Assembly: GCA_026129915.1 (NCBI GenBank)
Contig: JAHCHD010000018.1
Location: forward strand, 1-46,647
DNA length: 46,647 nucleotides
Source: Bryobacterales bacterium
GTDB taxonomy: Bacteria; Acidobacteriota; Terriglobia; Bryobacterales; Bryobacteraceae
Reading direction: 5' to 3'
Shown here: positions 8,727 to 17,308 of the stretch, one piece after another
How positions within the stretch are numbered: position 1 is the stretch's first letter
Layout of the letters: every line of letters starts with the position of its first letter
Translations under genes and position numbers: made by a program
Notes under the pieces: generated by a model
Seen by the model: the letters and a program-made list of their open reading frames with translations, nothing else
Told to the model about the DNA's origin: nothing
Database searches by the model: none

Positions 8727-11700
8727 GCGACTCCCTGCACAGCGGCAAACCCGGCGGCCATCGTCTTGGCGTTGCCGGTCGCTTTGCCGCGATTTGGATC
8801 AACAGCAAGCTCACCCCGCTGTTCATCGTGGCGTCGATCTTCCTGGGCGCCTTTGCCGTCATCAATCTGCCCCGGGAGGAAGAGCCCCAGATCATCGTCC
8901 CGATGATCGACATCTTTGTCTCCATGCCCGGTGCTTCCGCCAAGGAAGTGGAGAGACGCGTCACCACACCCATGGAAAAGCTGCTTTGGGAAATCCCTGG
9001 CGTGGAGTATGTCTATTCCACATCCAGCCCTGGCATGGCCATGGCCATCGTTCGCTTTTATGTGGGCGAAAACGAAGAGGACAGCATTGTCCGGCTCAAC
9101 CAGAAGATGTCTGCCAACTTCGACCTCATTCCCCCCGGCGCCAGCCCCCCGCTCATTAAGCCGCGCTCCATCGACGATGTGCCCATCCTTGCCCTTACGC
9201 TTTGGAGCGACCACTACGACGATTACACCTTGCGCCGCGTGGCTGCCCAAACCACTGAGTACATCAAACAGGTGAACGACGTTTCCGAAGTGACGCTCAT
9301 CGGCGGACAGCGCCGCGAGGTGCTAGTCAGTTTAGATCCCTCGCGGATGAACGCCTTCTCGCTGTCGCCCCCGCAGATTATGCAAGCTTTGCAGGCGGGG
9401 AACCAGCGCCTTCCCGCCGGGCGATTCAGCCAGGATAACCGTGAGTTCGTTCTGTATACCGGCGACTTTCTGCGCGACGCCACCGAAGTGGGCAGCCTGG
9501 TTGTGAGCGTATCCAACGGACGTCCGGTTTACCTCCGCGATGTAGCCACCATTGCCGATACCGGAGAGGAACCTGTCCAGCGCGTGGAGTTTGCCCAGGG
9601 CGGGCAGTTCCGCCCCGCGGTTACCATCGCCGTGGCCAAGCGCAAAGGCAAGAACGCCATTGCAGTGGCGGAAAACGTCCTGGCCAAAGTTGAAACCATC
9701 CGCGGCAGCACCATCCCGTCCGATGTAGACGTCAGCATCACCCGTCACTACGGCGAAACCGCGCAGGAGAAGTCCGACGAACTGCTCTTCCACATGATGA
9801 TCGCCATCGTCTCGGTGAGCATCCTCGTCGCGCTCACGCTTGGCTTTCGCGAATCGCTGGTTGTGTTCGCGGCCATCCCGGTTACCCTTGCGCTTACCCT
9901 CACGGTGTTCTACCTTTACGGCTACACGCTCAACCGCATCACGCTTTTCGCCCTCATATTCTCCATTGGTATTCTCGTCGACGACGCCATTGTTGTGGTC
10001 GAAAACATCGTCCGCCACGCGCGCATGAAGGCCAATGCCGGACGGCCCCTGCATGTGGTGGCCGTTGAGGCAGTGGATGAAGTGGGCAACCCCACCATCC
10101 TGGCTACGCTTGCCGTCATCGCCGCCATCCTGCCCATGGCGTTTGTGGGAGGCTTGATGGGTCCCTACATGCGGCCCATCCCCATTGGCGCTTCCGCGGC
10201 CATGGTCTTTTCGCTGATCGTGGCCTTTCTGGTTACCCCGTGGGCTGCCGTACGCCTGCTGAAGCTGAGCGGGGAAGGCGGCCACCATGAGCACGAAGAT
10301 CGTTTCACCTTGCTCTATCGCAAGTTCATGGGGTGGGTGCTGCCCAGCCGTATTCACCGCTTCGGTTTCTTGTCGATCGTCTCCGTCTTGCTGATGGGCT
10401 CGATGGTGCTGGTCTACATCGGTTTTGTGAAGGTGAAGATGCTTCCCTTCGACAACAAGAGCGAGTTCCAGGTGATCGTGGACATGCCGGAGGGCACGGC
10501 GCTTGAGGAAACAGCCCGCGTTACCCGCCAGCTTGCGGAGGCAGTGCTAGCGGACCCTAATGTCACCGACGTCCAAACCTATGCCGGCACCGCCTCGCCC
10601 TACAACTTCAATGGGCTTGTCCGTCACTACTTCCTGCGCCGTGGCGCTCACATGGGCGATATCCAGGTGAACCTGCTGTCGAAGCACCATCGCAACCAGC
10701 AGAGCCACGAGATCGCAAAGACCATCCGTACCCGGTTGCAGCCTATCGCCCAAGCCACCGGAGCCAACATCAAAGTTGCGGAAGTGCCCCCTGGCCCGCC
10801 CGTACTGCAGACCATGGTGGCTGAGGTTTACGGCCCCACCGCGGAAGGTCGCGACGAACTTGCGCGCGGCATTCGCAAGATCTTCGAGGAATCCCCTGGC
10901 GTGGTGGATATCGATTCCTACATGGAAGACGATCAGCCGCGCGTGCGCCTGTTGGTGAACCGCGAAAAGGCTGCCCTGCATGGCATCACCGATGCCCAGG
11001 TCGCCCAGACGCTCGCGATCGCCGCCGGGGGCCAGTCCGCGGGATTGCTCCATCAGCCGGAGGAACGCGAGGACGTGCCCATCATGCTGCGTCTGGCGCG
11101 CGAGCACCGGTCTGACTTGCAGCGCCTGCAGTCGATTCGCCTCACAGCCGCCAACGGGGCGCTGGTCCCTCTAAGCGAACTGGTTACTGTTCACAACGAC
11201 GTTGAGGATAAGGCGATCTACCACAAGAACCTGATGCCCGTTACCTACGTCACGTCTGACGTTGCGGGCGTGGTGGAAAGCCCTGTTTACGCGATTCTGG
11301 GAATCAACGACAAAGTGGACCTGCTCACCGCTCCCGATGGCGGCAAGGTGGCCCAGCTCACCGCCGCGCAACCCTTTAGTGACGCCACTTACTCCGTGAA
11401 GTGGGACGGTGAATGGCATATCACTTACGAAGTCTTCCGCGACATGGGCATTGCCTTCGCCGTGGTGCTGCTGCTGATCTACATCCTGGTGGTGGGCTGG
11501 TTCCAAAGTTTTGTGACGCCGCTCATCATCATGGCGGCAATCCCGTTCTCGCTGGTGGGTATCCTGCCTGCGCATGGCTTGATGGGCGCCTTTTTCACAG
11601 CCACGTCCATGATCGGCTTCATCGCCGGAGCCGGCATCGTGGTCCGCAATTCCATCATCCTGGTGGATTTCATTGAACTGCGCCTGAACGAAGGCAGCCC

Positions 11701-11932
11701 CATCCAGGAGGCTGTTGTGGACGCGGGTGCTGTTCGGTTCCGGCCCATGATGCTTACTGCCGCGGCGGTGGTGGTGGGCTCCGCCGTGATCCTTTTCGAC
11801 CCCATCTTCCAAGGGCTCGCCATCGCGCTGATGGCTGGCGAGATCGCCTCGCTGCTGCTGTCGCGCATGACGGTTCCCATCGTGTACTACATCATGAATT
11901 CCCGTCAGAAGCAGAAGGAGAGTCTCGCATGA
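8723..11932 (+). CDS. RND efflux permease (AcrB/AcrD/AcrF superfamily)
   Basis: Inner-membrane proton-driven pump of 1069 residues, the full family length with twelve membrane helices and two large periplasmic loops. TM4 has the paired proton-relay aspartates ([14 protein letters not shown]420/D421). At the position of the TM10 lysine of AcrB there is an arginine followed by Asn (R975-N976 in [13 protein letters not shown]). The first loop carries features of a less-studied subgroup ([20 protein letters not shown]). It overlaps the adaptor by 4 bases and the downstream DUF2892 gene by 4 bases, so the operon is translationally coupled. The substrate class (drug, solvent or metal) is undetermined. 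Confidence 0.94.
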   Translation: MSDSLHSGKPGGHRLGVAGRFAAIWINSKLTPLFIVASIFLGAFAVINLPREEEPQIIVPMIDIFVSMPGASAKEVERRVTTPMEKLLWEIPGVEYVYSTSSPGMAMAIVRFYVGENEEDSIVRLNQKMSANFDLIPPGASPPLIKPRSIDDVPILALTLWSDHYDDYTLRRVAAQTTEYIKQVNDVSEVTLIGGQRREVLVSLDPSRMNAFSLSPPQIMQALQAGNQRLPAGRFSQDNREFVLYTGDFLRDATEVGSLVVSVSNGRPVYLRDVATIADTGEEPVQRVEFAQGGQFRPAVTIAVAKRKGKNAIAVAENVLAKVETIRGSTIPSDVDVSITRHYGETAQEKSDELLFHMMIAIVSVSILVALTLGFRESLVVFAAIPVTLALTLTVFYLYGYTLNRITLFALIFSIGILVDDAIVVVENIVRHARMKANAGRPLHVVAVEAVDEVGNPTILATLAVIAAILPMAFVGGLMGPYMRPIPIGASAAMVFSLIVAFLVTPWAAVRLLKLSGEGGHHEHEDRFTLLYRKFMGWVLPSRIHRFGFLSIVSVLLMGSMVLVYIGFVKVKMLPFDNKSEFQVIVDMPEGTALEETARVTRQLAEAVLADPNVTDVQTYAGTASPYNFNGLVRHYFLRRGAHMGDIQVNLLSKHHRNQQSHEIAKTIRTRLQPIAQATGANIKVAEVPPGPPVLQTMVAEVYGPTAEGRDELARGIRKIFEESPGVVDIDSYMEDDQPRVRLLVNREKAALHGITDAQVAQTLAIAAGGQSAGLLHQPEEREDVPIMLRLAREHRSDLQRLQSIRLTAANGALVPLSELVTVHNDVEDKAIYHKNLMPVTYVTSDVAGVVESPVYAILGINDKVDLLTAPDGGKVAQLTAAQPFSDATYSVKWDGEWHITYEVFRDMGIAFAVVLLLIYILVVGWFQSFVTPLIIMAAIPFSLVGILPAHGLMGAFFTATSMIGFIAGAGIVVRNSIILVDFIELRLNEGSPIQEAVVDAGAVRFRPMMLTAAAVVVGSAVILFDPIFQGLAIALMAGEIASLLLSRMTVPIVYYIMNSRQKQKESLA

Positions 11933-12141
11933 ACCTCGAACGAATGCTCCGCATGATTGCCGGCATCGTGGTGATGGCCTCGGTGGCGCTGGGCTACTTC
12001 GTCAATCCCAACTGGTATTGGTTTACCGCCTTCGTGGGCCTGAACCTGTTCCAGTCTGCCTTCACCAATTGGTGCCCCATGATGACGATCCTGGCTAAAC
12101 TGGGCGTCCAGAGCTGCGATGCTCCGGCGCGTCACGCGTAA
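11929..12141 (+). CDS. DUF2892 small inner-membrane protein
   Basis: A 70-residue protein with two hydrophobic segments ([17 protein letters not shown] and [17 protein letters not shown]) and the conserved ending [17 protein letters not shown], as in the DUF2892/YgaP C-terminal membrane domain. Here it stands alone without a rhodanese domain. The start overlaps the permease stop (ATGA), so it is made with the pump. The two cysteines are of interest for a sulfur or metal role, but no function is established. Confidence 0.88.
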   Translation: MNLERMLRMIAGIVVMASVALGYFVNPNWYWFTAFVGLNLFQSAFTNWCPMMTILAKLGVQSCDAPARHA

Positions 12142-12281
12142 CTGTGGCGGGGCAACGCGGAGTGAATGAAGCGGGGTGAATGATATGGTTGCGTAGCCCG
12201 TTCTGCCGGCCTGCCACAATCTCGCCGCGCTTTCCGTTACACGCTACCCAGTACGGACAGCCAGCCCTGGGTACCGCTACC

Positions 12282-12716
12282 ATGGTTGAGGCCATGGACG
12301 CAGAACAGAAACTTCGCGAACGAATGCGCAAGATTGCGCTGCTATACGAAGGCGCAGCCACGGAAGGTGAGCGTGCGGCAGCCGCGGAAGCGATGCTGCG
12401 ATTGAAGCGCACGCTCGCCGAGCTCGCCCGGACCGAGCGTCCCACGGAGTTCCAGTTCACCCTCTCCGACGAATGGCATCGCCGTCTGTTTACGGCTCTT
12501 TGCCGCCGTTACGGCATTGAACCTTACCGCTACAAACGCCAGCGTTACACCACGGTGATGGTACGCGCCCCGAAGTCCTTCGTCGAGCTAACGCTTTGGC
12601 CCGAGTATGCTGAACTGCGCATCGCCCTGGATGAGTACCTCATTGAAGCCACAGACCGCATCATTCGGGAAGAGGTGTTCAGCAATGCCGGTGCCGCGAG
12701 GGAAATGGCAGGATGA
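12282..12716 (+). CDS. Conserved hypothetical protein, DUF2786-like N-terminus
   Basis: About 144 residues. The N-terminal helical part (RERMRKIALLYEGAATEGER, then AAAAEAMLRLK) resembles the DUF2786 pattern. The second half contains a basic, tyrosine-rich stretch (CRRYGIEPYRYKRQRYTTV) that looks suited to nucleic-acid contact. There are no membrane segments. The start is uncertain: ATGs at 12180, 12282 and 12294 are in frame, none with a strong ribosome binding site; 12282 or 12294 leave the conserved-looking part intact. It lies 140 bases after the efflux operon and may be independent. Function unknown. Confidence 0.7.
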   Translation: MVEAMDAEQKLRERMRKIALLYEGAATEGERAAAAEAMLRLKRTLAELARTERPTEFQFTLSDEWHRRLFTALCRRYGIEPYRYKRQRYTTVMVRAPKSFVELTLWPEYAELRIALDEYLIEATDRIIREEVFSNAGAAREMAG

Positions 12717-12772
12717 GAATCCGTCCTTTCGGGCGTGATGGAGCAGCAGAAAGCGGGTAGTTCGATCCGGCG

Positions 12773-14269
12773 CTAGTCCGACCCCGCGCGCAAGGATGCT
12801 TCCCTGGTCGGCGTCAGCACCAGCACCTCGTTCAGCACCTCAAGCTCCGCTCTGCTGAATGGCCGCCGCAGCACTCCCGCTTTCCACCGCTCGTCCCATT
12901 CCTGAGCGAAATTGTCAGACACTCCGGTCGCAACCAGTTCCAGCCCGGGCGTTAGCCGGAAATAGGTAACCGCACCCATCGGAAGGGCTTGCTTCCCTTC
13001 CACCATTGCCACCAGCAGCATATCGCCATCACGGCGAATCATGCCTGGAGTGCTATACGGTTCAAGCGCCTTGCTGAGCGCCGTTCGCGGAAGCACCCAG
13101 CGTCCTTTCTCCACGCCTAAGGCGACATGCCGAGTGCTGTCCGCATAAGCCAGTTGATAGTCCGGCGTTTCAGCGGAGGCCCCGCCCATAGTGTCCGGAT
13201 CGAGCACCACCAGGTCGCAGCTTAAGTGCGTGTTCGTAATCCCCAGCGCGTAGATCTCGTCGTGGCCGTCGCCATCAAGGTCGTCCACCAATGAAGTGTG
13301 AACGTGGCCGGAGTGAAGGTATTCCCGAACCAGTTCGCCCGCCTCGGAAAGCAGCATCACCCGCGACGGATGGTACACGTTATGGCTGGCCACAGCCATC
13401 AATCCCCGTTTGCGCCCGCCATCGTAGCGAATGGCCTTAATCGTCCGGCCGGCGTAGGGTGGAACATACTCCCGCCTGGCAGTCCGGATACGGTCCGGTA
13501 CCTGGAAGGTCCAGCGAATGTTGCCTGCGGCGTCGAACGCATACAGCGTTGCATCGAACTCTGGCCTTCCTTCGCTGAACTCCACCTGGTGCCAGATGTA
13601 GAGTTCCTTCTCTCCGTCCTCGTCCAGGTCAATTACCAGCGGTTGGAGCGGATCGCCAACTTGAGCGAAGGCGGCATGGTAGGGTTCTGGCCAGGCAAAT
13701 GTCCAGAGGGTTCGGCCATTCCGGTCAAGGCCACGCAGCGTATGTTCGGTTACATCCACCGCGGCAAAGGTCTTCTGCGCCCGTCCCCGGGCCGCAAACG
13801 CCCCGCTACCCACCGCCACCAGAAGAAGTGTCGCCACCGCCACCCAACTCCAGCGGGGCCACTTCCCTGTGGGGTGTGGACGCCGCTCAGGAAGTTGCGC
13901 TAGCGGATTTACTGCTGGTGGGGCTTCCAATCGGGCCGCAGGGTCAACACCGGTCGTTCCCCATACTGCTGGTCCATCCCCGAGGGGGTCCGCGGGATTC
14001 GACGATCCAGACCCGGTGCTGTCGCGCGAGACTCCGTTCTTGCATGCGTCCGAATCCAGGGCGTGCCAAACATTCCATGCATCCAACTCATCCCGAAAGG
14101 CAAATACCCTACCTTTTGGTCCAGTTTTCCGGTGAACCGGGAGTCCCCGTTCCACCTCCCACAACTGCACGGTCCGCGCGGTCACCCGGAAATGGTGAGC
14201 AATTTCCTTCCAGCTTTCCAGGACCACCCGTTCCGGCGGCGTGGCCGGAACGTCTGATGAGTTCTGCAT
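12773..14269 (-). CDS. Transmembrane HTH protein with FG-GAP-type repeats
   Basis: A 498-residue protein that looks like a one-component regulator. Residues 18-66 form an excisionase/MerR-like winged HTH (SWKEIAHHFRVTARTVQLWE, then RVFAFRDELDAW), a front common on acidobacterial membrane proteins. A Pro-rich linker and a single membrane helix (about 141-160, SWVAVATLLLVAVGSGAFAA) follow. The rest should be periplasmic and carries calcium-binding-like DxDxDG loops (DLDEDGEKE at 214-222, DLDGDGHDE near 330) typical of FG-GAP/VCBS beta-propeller blades. DNA binding inside and ligand sensing outside are inferred. The gene is convergent with the previous one and alone in its direction. A TAGAAT box at 14310-14315 on the complementary strand may be its -10. 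Confidence 0.82.
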   Translation of the reverse strand: MQNSSDVPATPPERVVLESWKEIAHHFRVTARTVQLWEVERGLPVHRKTGPKGRVFAFRDELDAWNVWHALDSDACKNGVSRDSTGSGSSNPADPLGDGPAVWGTTGVDPAARLEAPPAVNPLAQLPERRPHPTGKWPRWSWVAVATLLLVAVGSGAFAARGRAQKTFAAVDVTEHTLRGLDRNGRTLWTFAWPEPYHAAFAQVGDPLQPLVIDLDEDGEKELYIWHQVEFSEGRPEFDATLYAFDAAGNIRWTFQVPDRIRTARREYVPPYAGRTIKAIRYDGGRKRGLMAVASHNVYHPSRVMLLSEAGELVREYLHSGHVHTSLVDDLDGDGHDEIYALGITNTHLSCDLVVLDPDTMGGASAETPDYQLAYADSTRHVALGVEKGRWVLPRTALSKALEPYSTPGMIRRDGDMLLVAMVEGKQALPMGAVTYFRLTPGLELVATGVSDNFAQEWDERWKAGVLRRPFSRAELEVLNEVLVLTPTREASLRAGSD

Positions 14270-14376
14270 ATCTGCACCACTTAATCCAATCGGAAGCCGC
14301 CAAACCGAAATTCTATCGCTGAAACACGCGAACCAGGGTCTAATTTCGCATTTTTCGCATTGTAGTCAGGCCCACC

Positions 14377-14517
14377 AGGCGGCATTCTGGGGAGGAGCCC
14401 GGATGGCAGCCGAAGAAAAGGTGGCTCCGGCTGTTTGGACTTGCTCTCCTCAGGGCGCATTGAACCAGCATCAGGAACCAGCATGGGGAAACCCGTCGGT
14501 TTCTGATGCTGCTTTTT
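14377..14517 (+). ncRNA. Candidate structured small RNA ending in an intrinsic terminator
   Basis: Seen directly: GAGGAG (14392-14397) can pair with CTCCTC (near 14446-14451), enclosing AGCC..GGA (near 14396-14403) against TCCGGCT (near 14425-14431); then comes a 14-bp hairpin with a T5 tract at 14466-14517. No rightward gene ends nearby, so the terminator needs another transcript. A promoter is only weakly visible (TCTAAT at 14339 or TGTAGT at 14371 as -10). I could not match it to 6S, SRP, tmRNA, RNase P or a known riboswitch. The 5' end is a guess. Confidence 0.35.
14466..14517 (+). terminator. Strong intrinsic terminator without an upstream gene
   Basis: Left arm 14466-14479 (CAGCATCAGGAACC) pairs with 14498-14511 (GGTTTCTGATGCTG) over 14 bp with one G-T wobble. 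The loop contains a second small stem (GGG-AAA-CCC). C and TTTTT follow at 14512-14517. The complement has no T-run, so it acts on the + strand only. Confidence 0.72.
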
Positions 14518-14818
14518 GGGTGAACTGCCACTGCTCCACTCACCTCTCTGATGTCACCCACCAAGCGGGAACGCGGAGCTGGGTCACGCCGCTTAGCAGA
14601 TATCCAAAAATCCAGCTAACATACTGATCCCAAACCCGTTACTAACCCGCCTCCATCCGATTTCTGGCGTCCCAGAGTCAGTACCTGCTGAATCATCCTC
14701 TACACTCTTCATGGGTGCAACCACGTCGCCGCGCACCCGGAAAGGAAATGCGCTCCATCCTGCTCTAATTCGTCAGAATGCGGGGAGACCTCGAGCGGTT
14801 TACGACCACAAGAAACCC

Positions 14819-15070
14819 GTCGGAACCGTCGGAACCGTCGGAAGCGTCGGAGACGTCGGAAGCGTCGGATCTGTCGGATCTGTCGGAAGCGTCGGATCTG
14901 TCGGAAGCGTCGGATGTGTCGGAACCGTCGGATCTGTCGGAAGCGTCGGATCTGTCGGAACCGTCGGATGTGTCGGAACTGTCGGATCTGTCGGATCTGT
15001 CGGAACCGTCGGATGTCCTGGATCTGTCGGAAGTGTCGGAAACGTCGGAAACGTCGGAACTGTCGCAATA
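14819..15070. repeat. 9-bp tandem repeat, core GTCGGA plus variable triplet (27 units)
   Basis: Twenty-seven head-to-tail 9-base units run from 14819 to 15061, followed by one decayed unit. Twenty-six keep the core GTCGGA exactly; unit 23 (15017) reads CCTGGA. The last three bases come from a small set: TCT 8 times, ACC 5, AGC 5, TGT 3, ACT 2, AAC 2, GAC 1, AGT 1. No unit changes length, so every frame stays open: V-G-(T/S/C/D/N) in one and S-(E/D)-(P/A/L/V/T) in another, the latter spanning a possible ORF at 14778-15083 without a ribosome binding site. Most likely a minisatellite; coding cannot be excluded. Confidence 0.92.
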
Positions 15071-15210
15071 CCGAATCCAATAGTCCCGCGCGGATCATGG
15101 CGAATCTGGAGTCCTGGCTGCGCGTGGAAACGGGCGTCGGGCATGCCACGTCCACTCTCCAATCCTTGAATCTAGACGAACCTCGGCAGGCTGTCCAGTG
15201 AGCAGCGATT

Positions 15211-15219
15211 TGTTACGCT
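15211..15219 (+). promoter_or_regulatory. Candidate extended -10
   Basis: TGTTACGCT is a TGn-extended -10 (TACGCT), 65 bases before the secreted-protein ATG and just before a very strong ribosome binding site. A near-identical TGATACGCT precedes the nickel operon at 44473. No clear -35 was seen. Confidence 0.35.
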
Positions 15220-15236
15220 GTCAGGGGGGAGTGGCT

Positions 15237-15290
15237 ATGGAGGCGGGCCAAGGGGCTTTCGAAATTCCCCACGGGGTTCCCTTATGTTGA
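15237..15290 (+). CDS. Possible 17-residue leader peptide
   Basis: An ATG at 15237 lies 7 bases after the strongest ribosome binding site in this region (GGGGGGA, 15224-15230). It opens a 17-codon frame, MEAGQGAFEIPHGVPLC, whose TGA (15288-15290) lies just inside the next gene, whose ATG is at 15284. The large secreted protein has no good site of its own, so it may be translated by coupling to this peptide. It is too short to judge by composition. Confidence 0.4.
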   Translation: MEAGQGAFEIPHGVPLC

Positions 15291-17278
15291 AATTCGCCGT
15301 CTTTCGACTGTTGATCGATGGGTTTTGCTTCGCAGCGCCGTTGCGCGTGGCCGCAATCGGTTTGTTTGCCACCGCGCTGATTGCTCCTTTCGCTTCTGCG
15401 CAGACAATCATTGAGGAGATCCGCGTCCGCGTTCTGGAACCTGCCGGAGGCGCGGTCCGGCCACTCGAAGAGGCCATCCTCGAAGTCCAGGTTTACGGGA
15501 TACTCCGTTCCAAAGATGGCCGCGAAACCCGCGGACGATTGCCTGCGGATGGCGCGTTCATGGCCCTCGGTGAAAAGAACAGCGGATGGCTTTCCAAGGC
15601 CTATCAATGCCCGAACTTTCGCATGAACGACTACGTCCGTGAGCGTCGCGGGGGATGGATGGATATCCTCAGCGCAGCCCAGCCCTTCGCACTCAAGAGT
15701 TGTTACGTATACACCGCGCCGTATGAGCCCGGAAGCTATCTGGTACAGGCCAGTATCGATGGCATGGCGGGCGATCTTCGGGTCCAGGTGAGCACCGGCG
15801 CGCCCAGCACTCGTAAACCCGAGGGCTACCAGTTTCCCCCGGAGCCTCCGTCGCGCGACCCCTATTTCCCGATCGTGGAATACTATGCCCCCTTCATCGC
15901 CCAGGAAACCTGGTTCAATCCGATGGGCGATGCCCTCACGCGCCTTGACTACGACGGCGACTTCCAGGGCGACAACAATTGGACTAACCTTGGCGAGGGC
16001 TCAACGCAGGCGTACGTATACTACGCCGTCATGGAGACCGAAACTCACTGGTTCCTCCATTACAACTTCTTCCACCCGCGCGACTACTCGGATGTCTGCA
16101 TTGGGGGTACCTGCCACGAAAACGACAACGAAGGCCTGATTCTGGCAGTGCGTAAGGACGGTAGCCGCTTCGGCAAGGCCGAGGTGATGCAAACCCTGGC
16201 GCACGATATCCTCTTCACCTACAGCTCCGACGAGCGAATTGCTGACGGCGCCCATGAGGTGAAGGCGCCCTTAGTAATGCACGAGGGCTCCCACCCGATG
16301 GTATTTATTGAAGCCGGCGGCCATGGCGTGCTTGGCATTGCCGATCGGACCTACTCCCAGTTCGAACACCAGGTAATGGATTGGCTTCCGGGTACTACCG
16401 GAATCACCTACTCCTACAAGGGACTTGCCGAACGCCCCTTCCACGCAGGGGCCACTAACGTCGGCTATGCGCTTCTCCCCATCTATGAGCACTGGTGGCT
16501 ACGCAGCAGCAGCGCCAACCGCAATGAGCGCACCTTCGCCGACTACTTCACCTACCAGCCATTCGGCGATCGTCCGATGCCGCCGATCTCCCCTCTCGCC
16601 GGGGCGTTTCTGGGCGTGCGCGAATCCGCCAACAAGGCCAAGCCCTTCTGGGGTTGGCACGATGGCCGCACCCTGCAAGCGGGCATTTTGGCTAGGGGCC
16701 AGTGGGGACTTGATCCTGCTTATGGCTTCAGTAAAAACCTTCGTTTTCCAAACGATCTGCCAATTTCTTTAAAGTATCACTTTAATCCTTATCTGGGTAT
16801 CGGAGCGCCCGCCGGTGCAAGCGTCGCGCAAACCACGGCCCTCAAGCAATCGGTGCCGTGGGCGCCATCCATGCGTCGGCCTCACCAGGTACCCCTCTCT
16901 TCATCCTCGGTGAAGGCGCCAGTTCCACGTCCGGTGTCAACCACCGCGCCTCAAGTGGAACCGGTTGATGCTTCAGCCCGACCCTCGTTGGGTGGCTTCG
17001 GTGATCTATCCCGGCCGGGTGGAGGTTGGGACCAGCCAGCCAGCACAGAGCCCGCCGATTCGCCGCGCGATGGGATCTCCGGTTGGGATCCGGCGCCAGA
17101 CGGTACGCCATCTGCCCAGCCGGGCGACGGTAATCCGCCGGAAGAAGGTCCACGCGGATGGGGGACTACCCCGAACCAGCAGCCCAAAGATGGCAACGCA
17201 CAGCCTGCACCCCCAGCGCAGAACGTGCCGAGGGGTTGGGGCCTGCCCGCAAACCCTCCTAAGAACTCGCATGAATAG
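15284..17278 (+). CDS. Large secreted protein of unknown family
   Basis: I do not recognise a named domain with confidence. The 664 residues begin with a signal-like segment ending ALIAPFASAQ (about 28-40); an in-frame TTG at 15341 would give a shorter classical signal peptide. An N-terminal beta-rich part is followed by a central domain (about 200-480) rich in aromatic and acidic residues, with motifs such as WFLHYNFFHPRDYSD, CHENDNEGLILAV and FIEAGGHGV. This layout is faintly like Vps62/DUF946 proteins, but that is only an impression. From about 520 to the end it is Pro/Gly/Ser-rich and repetitive (GWGxxPNxxP units), probably disordered. It stands alone before the heptosyltransferase operon. 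Confidence 0.72.
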   Translation: MLKFAVFRLLIDGFCFAAPLRVAAIGLFATALIAPFASAQTIIEEIRVRVLEPAGGAVRPLEEAILEVQVYGILRSKDGRETRGRLPADGAFMALGEKNSGWLSKAYQCPNFRMNDYVRERRGGWMDILSAAQPFALKSCYVYTAPYEPGSYLVQASIDGMAGDLRVQVSTGAPSTRKPEGYQFPPEPPSRDPYFPIVEYYAPFIAQETWFNPMGDALTRLDYDGDFQGDNNWTNLGEGSTQAYVYYAVMETETHWFLHYNFFHPRDYSDVCIGGTCHENDNEGLILAVRKDGSRFGKAEVMQTLAHDILFTYSSDERIADGAHEVKAPLVMHEGSHPMVFIEAGGHGVLGIADRTYSQFEHQVMDWLPGTTGITYSYKGLAERPFHAGATNVGYALLPIYEHWWLRSSSANRNERTFADYFTYQPFGDRPMPPISPLAGAFLGVRESANKAKPFWGWHDGRTLQAGILARGQWGLDPAYGFSKNLRFPNDLPISLKYHFNPYLGIGAPAGASVAQTTALKQSVPWAPSMRRPHQVPLSSSSVKAPVPRPVSTTAPQVEPVDASARPSLGGFGDLSRPGGGWDQPASTEPADSPRDGISGWDPAPDGTPSAQPGDGNPPEEGPRGWGTTPNQQPKDGNAQPAPPAQNVPRGWGLPANPPKNSHE

Positions 17279-17308
17279 CATCCACTGCTCTGCGCGAAGA
17301 GGCCGCCC

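Larger units (their letters stand above)
14270..15210. other. About 0.9 kb without a convincing gene
   Basis: No open frame here has a credible start, composition and length. The stretch holds the promoter area of the leftward HTH gene, a candidate structured RNA with a strong rightward terminator (14377-14517), an unassigned AT-richer segment (about 14520-14700) and the 9-bp tandem repeat (14819-15070). The repeat opens all frames, so long frames across it are artefacts or at best low-complexity. Confidence 0.6.

Noticed and set aside
9332..10357. 341-residue minus-strand frame inside the RND permease
   Set aside because: It is antisense to conserved pump sequence and low-complexity in His/Gly/Asp.
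12157..12183. Near-direct repeat GCGG(A/G)GTGAATGA twice
   Set aside because: Only two 13-base copies in a short gap; no link to a regulator can be argued.
14377..14517. SRP RNA, 6S RNA, RNase P or cobalamin riboswitch
   Set aside because: GTCAGGCCC and GCCACTG occur nearby, but the SRP tetraloop, other cobalamin elements and RNase P core are absent.
14819..15070. CRISPR array
   Set aside because: Units are 9 bases with a 3-base variable part; there are no 20-40 base spacers and no cas genes.
14711..15169. Long open frames on both strands across the 9-bp repeat
   Set aside because: A repeat of 9 bases without stops opens every frame; the frames have no ribosome sites and no other sequence support, so I list the repeat and not these genes.
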